A DNA stretch of 64,000 bases, taken from positions 1 through 64,000 of the forward strand of contig CAZLOH010000015.1 in the NCBI GenBank assembly GCA_964561105.1, given 5' to 3'. This DNA comes from JADLHS01 sp964561105 (GTDB taxonomy: Bacteria > Verrucomicrobiota > Verrucomicrobiia > Limisphaerales > JADLHS01). Position numbers and translations under genes: made by a program. The notes beneath the pieces were generated by a model, which worked only from the letters and a program-made list of their open reading frames with translations, was not told the DNA's origin and did not search any database. Each line of letters starts with the position of its first letter. Position 1 is the stretch's first letter. Below are positions 61,010 through 64,000 of this stretch, in pieces.

Positions 61010-61773
61010 GAATCGGGATAAGCAGGAATCACCTGGTCGCCTTCGAGCACGTCGGCGAGGCTCCAGCCGGGCATGACGTTGGCGATGCAGCGATCTTTTT
61101 GTACGTCGCTGATGATGACTTTCCCGACCAGCTTGCCGTCCCGGCTGACCAGCAGTTCGCCGTGCAGTTTGGCGCCCTCATCCTCGCCGACATTGAGCAC
61201 CACAAATTCCCATTTGGGATCGGCCACCATGATCTTGCCCTTCAGGTCGGCGCGCAATTTGACGGGCTGATCCGGCCCACGAAGATAGTCCAACTCAGCC
61301 TTGGTCTTGTCATAGGCGAGTTGCAGGATTTTCTTCTCCTGCTGCAGACTCTCCAGATTCTCTTGCAGCTTGACGATCTGCTTGCCCAGCGCGGCGATTT
61401 GTTCGGCCTTGTAACCGGTGGAGACGTAAGCGGCCAAGTTTGCCTGGGCTTCGTTTCGTTCCGTGGTGGTCTTGTTGAGCTTGTCCGCGAGTTCGGTGGC
61501 TTTCTTGATCTGAGTTTCGGCTTCCGCCACCGCCTTGTCGCGTTCTTGTTGCGTGGACTGCAGGGCTTCCTTGGTCTGCGCAAGCTCCTTTTCGGTCTTG
61601 TTCAAGGTGCTCTTGGTCTGCGTCAGTTCCGAATAAGTCTGGTCATACTTGTTGTGCCAGTCGTTCCGTTCGGCAACGACCGTGTCAATCTTCTCCTTGA
61701 CCTTGACGAAATTGAGCGCGGCCGCCGCCAGACCGGCGATGATCGCAATGATGAGACTGATTCGAATCAACAT
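61006..61773 (-). CDS. Membrane-anchored coiled-coil protein with MreC-like C-terminal domain
   Basis: The 255-residue protein has one N-terminal membrane helix (LIRISLIIAIIAGLAAAALNF), a long coiled coil (residues about 35-170, rich in Lys, Glu, Thr, Gln) and a C-terminal beta domain (KIMVADPKWEFVVLNVGEDEGAKLHGELLVSRDGKLVGKVIISDV) that resembles the MreC-type fold. It may scaffold an envelope complex. It is coupled to the small lipoprotein gene by a GTGA overlap. ATG 61773 starts at the helix; a longer frame adds nine residues. Confidence 0.72.
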   Translation of the reverse strand: MLIRISLIIAIIAGLAAAALNFVKVKEKIDTVVAERNDWHNKYDQTYSELTQTKSTLNKTEKELAQTKEALQSTQQERDKAVAEAETQIKKATELADKLNKTTTERNEAQANLAAYVSTGYKAEQIAALGKQIVKLQENLESLQQEKKILQLAYDKTKAELDYLRGPDQPVKLRADLKGKIMVADPKWEFVVLNVGEDEGAKLHGELLVSRDGKLVGKVIISDVQKDRCIANVMPGWSLADVLEGDQVIPAYPDS

Positions 61774-61900
61774 AGCTGTAACGATGATTGCTTTGTGCAA
61801 AAAATCCTAGTCGGTGGCCGGAGGGGTGTCAACGCCTCTTTGCGAAAGTTATTTCGCTGCCCGGTTGTCTTTTGCGCCAGCTTTCGCCACTCTGGCGCGC

Positions 61901-63460
61901 GTGAGTGCAATCATTGAACCCGACGATGCCACCGCCTGTCGGCTCGACGCGCAGCGCAAGGTGGTCGAGCCGTGTTCCATTGTCATCTTTGGCGCAAGTG
62001 GCGACCTGACGGCGCGCAAGCTCATCCCGGCGCTTTATCACTTGTTCAAGGACCAGCAACTGCCGCCCGCCTTCCGGATTGTCGGTTTTGCCCGGCGCGA
62101 GAAAACCGATGACTCGTTTCGGGCGGAACTGCGCGCGGCTCTCGACCAGTTTTCCCGCACCAAGCCGGTGGACGATGCGGTGTGGCTGAAGTTCGCCGCG
62201 AACATTGTCTATTGCCTGGGCGACCTCACCGATCCGGCGGCGTATCAAAAACTGGAGCAGCGGCTCGCTTCCTTTGACAATCCGGCCTTGCGCCACAATC
62301 TGCTGTTTTACCTCGCCATTTCGCCCAGCCAATTCGGCGCGGCGGTGGAGCAACTGCACCAGGCCAACCTGCTCCGTCCGCCTGGCCCGGGTGGCTGGCA
62401 GCGAATCGTGGTCGAGAAGCCTTTCGGCCACGATCTCGCGTCCGCGCACGCGCTCAACAGCGAGTTGACCCGGTACGCGCACGAGCAACAGGTCTTTCGC
62501 ATTGACCATTATCTCGGCAAGGAAACGGTGCAGAACATCCTGATGTTCCGCTTCTCCAATTCAATCTTCGAGCCCCTCTGGAACCGCGAGTCCGTGGATC
62601 ACGTGCAGATCACCGTCAGCGAAAAACACAGCGTGGGCGGGCGCGGCGGTTACTACGAGGAAGCCGGCGCGCTGCGGGACATGGTGCAGAACCATATCCT
62701 GCAGGTGATGTCGCTCGTGGCGATGGAGCCGCCCGTGTCGCTGGAGGCGGAATCCATCCGGGACGAAAAAGTGAAGCTGCTGAAATCCATCCGGCCGTTG
62801 ACGCGCGCGGATGTGGCGAAACAGGTGGTGCGCGGCCAGTACTTCGCCGGCGTGGTGGATGGTCAGCCGCAGACGGGTTATCGCCAGGAGCCAAAGGTGA
62901 AACCGGATTCCAACGTGGAAACCTACGTCGCCGTCAAGTTGTTCGTGGACAACTGGCGTTGGTCCGATGTGCCCTTTTACCTGCGCACGGGCAAGACCCT
63001 GCCGTTGGGCGCGAGCGAAGTGCGGATTCAATTCCAACCCACACCCAACGTGCTGTTCGCCGCTGCCTGCGGCAACACGCTTGATCCGAACGCCCTCACG
63101 CTGCGACTCCAGCCCGATGAAGGCATTTACATGCGGTTCAACGGCAAGGTGCCCGGCACCCAGATTGGCGTGCGCCCGGTGCGAATGCACTTCAGCTACG
63201 ACACGGAATTCGGCGCTTACACACCCGAGGCGTACGAACGGCTGCTCCTCGAAGCCATCGTCGGCGACGCCACCCTCTTCATCCGTCGCGATGAAGTGGA
63301 AACCGCCTGGCAGATCGTGGATTCGATCCGGCAGGGCTGGGAAGGCAAAGCGTTGACCAACCGCGAATTTTATGCGGCGGGCACGTGGGGACCGATTGCC
63401 GCCGAGGAGCTGCTCGCCCAAGGCGGCCACGTCTGGCGCGATCCGCAACCGGTCAAATGA
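61901..63460 (+). CDS. zwf: Glucose-6-phosphate 1-dehydrogenase
   Basis: The 519-residue protein has the NADP motif IVIFGASGDLTARKLIPALYHLF, the active-site RIDHYLGKETVQNI and the substrate-binding EKPFGHD and RESVDHVQITVSE blocks. It catalyses the first step of the oxidative pentose phosphate pathway, making NADPH. The start is probably GTG 61901 (VSAIIEPDD); an in-frame upstream extension to 61814 looks non-coding. It is divergent from the coiled-coil gene. No pgl or gnd lies beside it in the window. Confidence 0.94.
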   Translation: MSAIIEPDDATACRLDAQRKVVEPCSIVIFGASGDLTARKLIPALYHLFKDQQLPPAFRIVGFARREKTDDSFRAELRAALDQFSRTKPVDDAVWLKFAANIVYCLGDLTDPAAYQKLEQRLASFDNPALRHNLLFYLAISPSQFGAAVEQLHQANLLRPPGPGGWQRIVVEKPFGHDLASAHALNSELTRYAHEQQVFRIDHYLGKETVQNILMFRFSNSIFEPLWNRESVDHVQITVSEKHSVGGRGGYYEEAGALRDMVQNHILQVMSLVAMEPPVSLEAESIRDEKVKLLKSIRPLTRADVAKQVVRGQYFAGVVDGQPQTGYRQEPKVKPDSNVETYVAVKLFVDNWRWSDVPFYLRTGKTLPLGASEVRIQFQPTPNVLFAAACGNTLDPNALTLRLQPDEGIYMRFNGKVPGTQIGVRPVRMHFSYDTEFGAYTPEAYERLLLEAIVGDATLFIRRDEVETAWQIVDSIRQGWEGKALTNREFYAAGTWGPIAAEELLAQGGHVWRDPQPVK

Positions 63461-63642
63461 GTCTGGAATCCTTGCGGACGGATGCGGAAAGTCTTCCTTC
63501 CGCTATCCGACGGTCGGAGCGGCTTTGGTGAACGAGAGATTTGCCGGGACCTCGGCCGGTTGCCGCGCCCCATTGGTTTCGGCAATGGGCCGATTGGTAA
63601 TATCAATTCACGCTCTTCCCGGCCCGGCGGTAAATTCACCGC

Positions 63643-64000
63643 ATGAAAACAAAACCGCTGCCGGGTGGTATCAACTGGGAGGCACAAGCGCCCCGCCTCA
63701 TTGCCTTGGGTTTGCTGCTGCTTGTGCTCGTGTTCATCCTGACCGGGTGCAAAACAAAAGACAGCGCGGTTGCCGAGGTCAACCCGGCTGGCGAATACAC
63801 TTTGATCAGCGTGGATGCCAGGAGCCTGCCGTGCAGCCTCAACCATCAAGGAACACCCATAACCGTGAAGTCAGGCGCTTTCACCATCAACACCAATGGG
63901 AGTTGCCGGAGTCGGATCACTTTTTCTGTCTCGCCCGCCGACGAAGTGACCCGTGAAGTCCAGGCGACCTACAAACTTCAGCAAGCAAAACTTGTCATGC
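63643..64000 (+). CDS. Lipoprotein, cut by the window end
   Basis: The frame from ATG 63643 stays open to the last base. It encodes MKTKPLPGG, a hydrophobic run and the lipobox LTGC, then a beta-rich part (PAGEYTLISVDARSLPCSLN, VKSGAFTINTNGSCRSRITF) resembling small META/lipocalin-like secreted domains. The C-terminus is missing, so the family is not named. It follows zwf by 182 bases, which contain a 7-bp stem-loop (63569-63589) with no U-run. Confidence 0.65.
   Translation, partial: MKTKPLPGGINWEAQAPRLIALGLLLLVLVFILTGCKTKDSAVAEVNPAGEYTLISVDARSLPCSLNHQGTPITVKSGAFTINTNGSCRSRITFSVSPADEVTREVQATYKLQQAKLVM

Noticed and set aside
63569..63589. Terminator after zwf
   Set aside because: A 7-bp stem (CCCATTG/CAATGGG) is present, but no T-run follows and it is more than 100 bases past the stop.

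Overview
The window looks like a chromosomal stretch from a member of the Verrucomicrobiota, most likely the Pedosphaera/Limisphaerales side of the phylum. That placement is inferred from gene content: formylglycine sulfatases with a beta-helix glycan protein, a futalosine-pathway MqnD, a prepilin-like secreted protein of the type common in Planctomycetes and Verrucomicrobia, a large membrane pyrophosphatase, high GC, weak Shine-Dalgarno sites and many GC-rich palindromic repeats. No rRNA, tRNA, CRISPR array, phage or transposase gene was seen.

Layout. 1-10 kb: a Tat-exported FAD oxidoreductase, a repeat-filled gap, then a minus-strand operon of one beta-helix/CBM-like protein and three sulfatases, probably for sulfated polysaccharide breakdown. 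10-24 kb: mostly housekeeping genes (FAH-family enzyme, proS, a hybrid histidine kinase, mqnD, bioB, an M14 peptidase, a TlpA-like protein lacking one active-site cysteine, a hemerythrin, a Gfo/Idh/MocA dehydrogenase, a methyltransferase, a sugar isomerase-like protein). 24-38 kb: a 1152-residue sedolisin-type secreted protease, holB, an O-antigen ligase-like protein, two MFS transporters around an esterase, tag, a DUF5009/HGSNAT-like acyltransferase, a short MITE-like element and a GNAT enzyme. 38-46.5 kb: a Czc-type heavy-metal efflux operon on the minus strand (cysteine-rich exported protein, CzcC, CzcB, CzcA, a 33-residue membrane peptide, a nickel-transporter-like protein, a YdjM-like protein). 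46.8-64 kb: a GspF-like protein, trxA, a free-standing C-terminal half of CarB, a prepilin-like protein, hppA, a RelBE-type toxin-antitoxin pair, a LarA-like racemase, a Ser/Thr kinase, 5-formyl-THF cyclo-ligase, rny, a small lipoprotein with a coiled-coil partner, zwf, and a lipoprotein cut by the window edge.

The most unusual signal is in the repeats. A 148-bp element made of four small hairpins (loops TC, TC, GA, GA) occurs three times. The third copy keeps the length and hairpin order but has different, compensated stems. Two copies lie inside czcA and are read in the same frame, each adding about 50 residues. A second family of exactly 77 bp occurs once between genes and once in frame inside czcB. 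Between the czcB stop and the czcA start sits a divergent four-helix-bundle (S23-type) gene flanked by inverted TCTGACC arrays. The czc operon therefore carries at least five repeat or mobile insertions yet keeps open reading frames, which suggests elements selected to be harmless when translated.

Start sites were often moved inward from the longest open frame, using signal peptides, ATGA-type overlaps and homology-like N-termini. All functional calls come from motifs recognised by eye; no database search was run.
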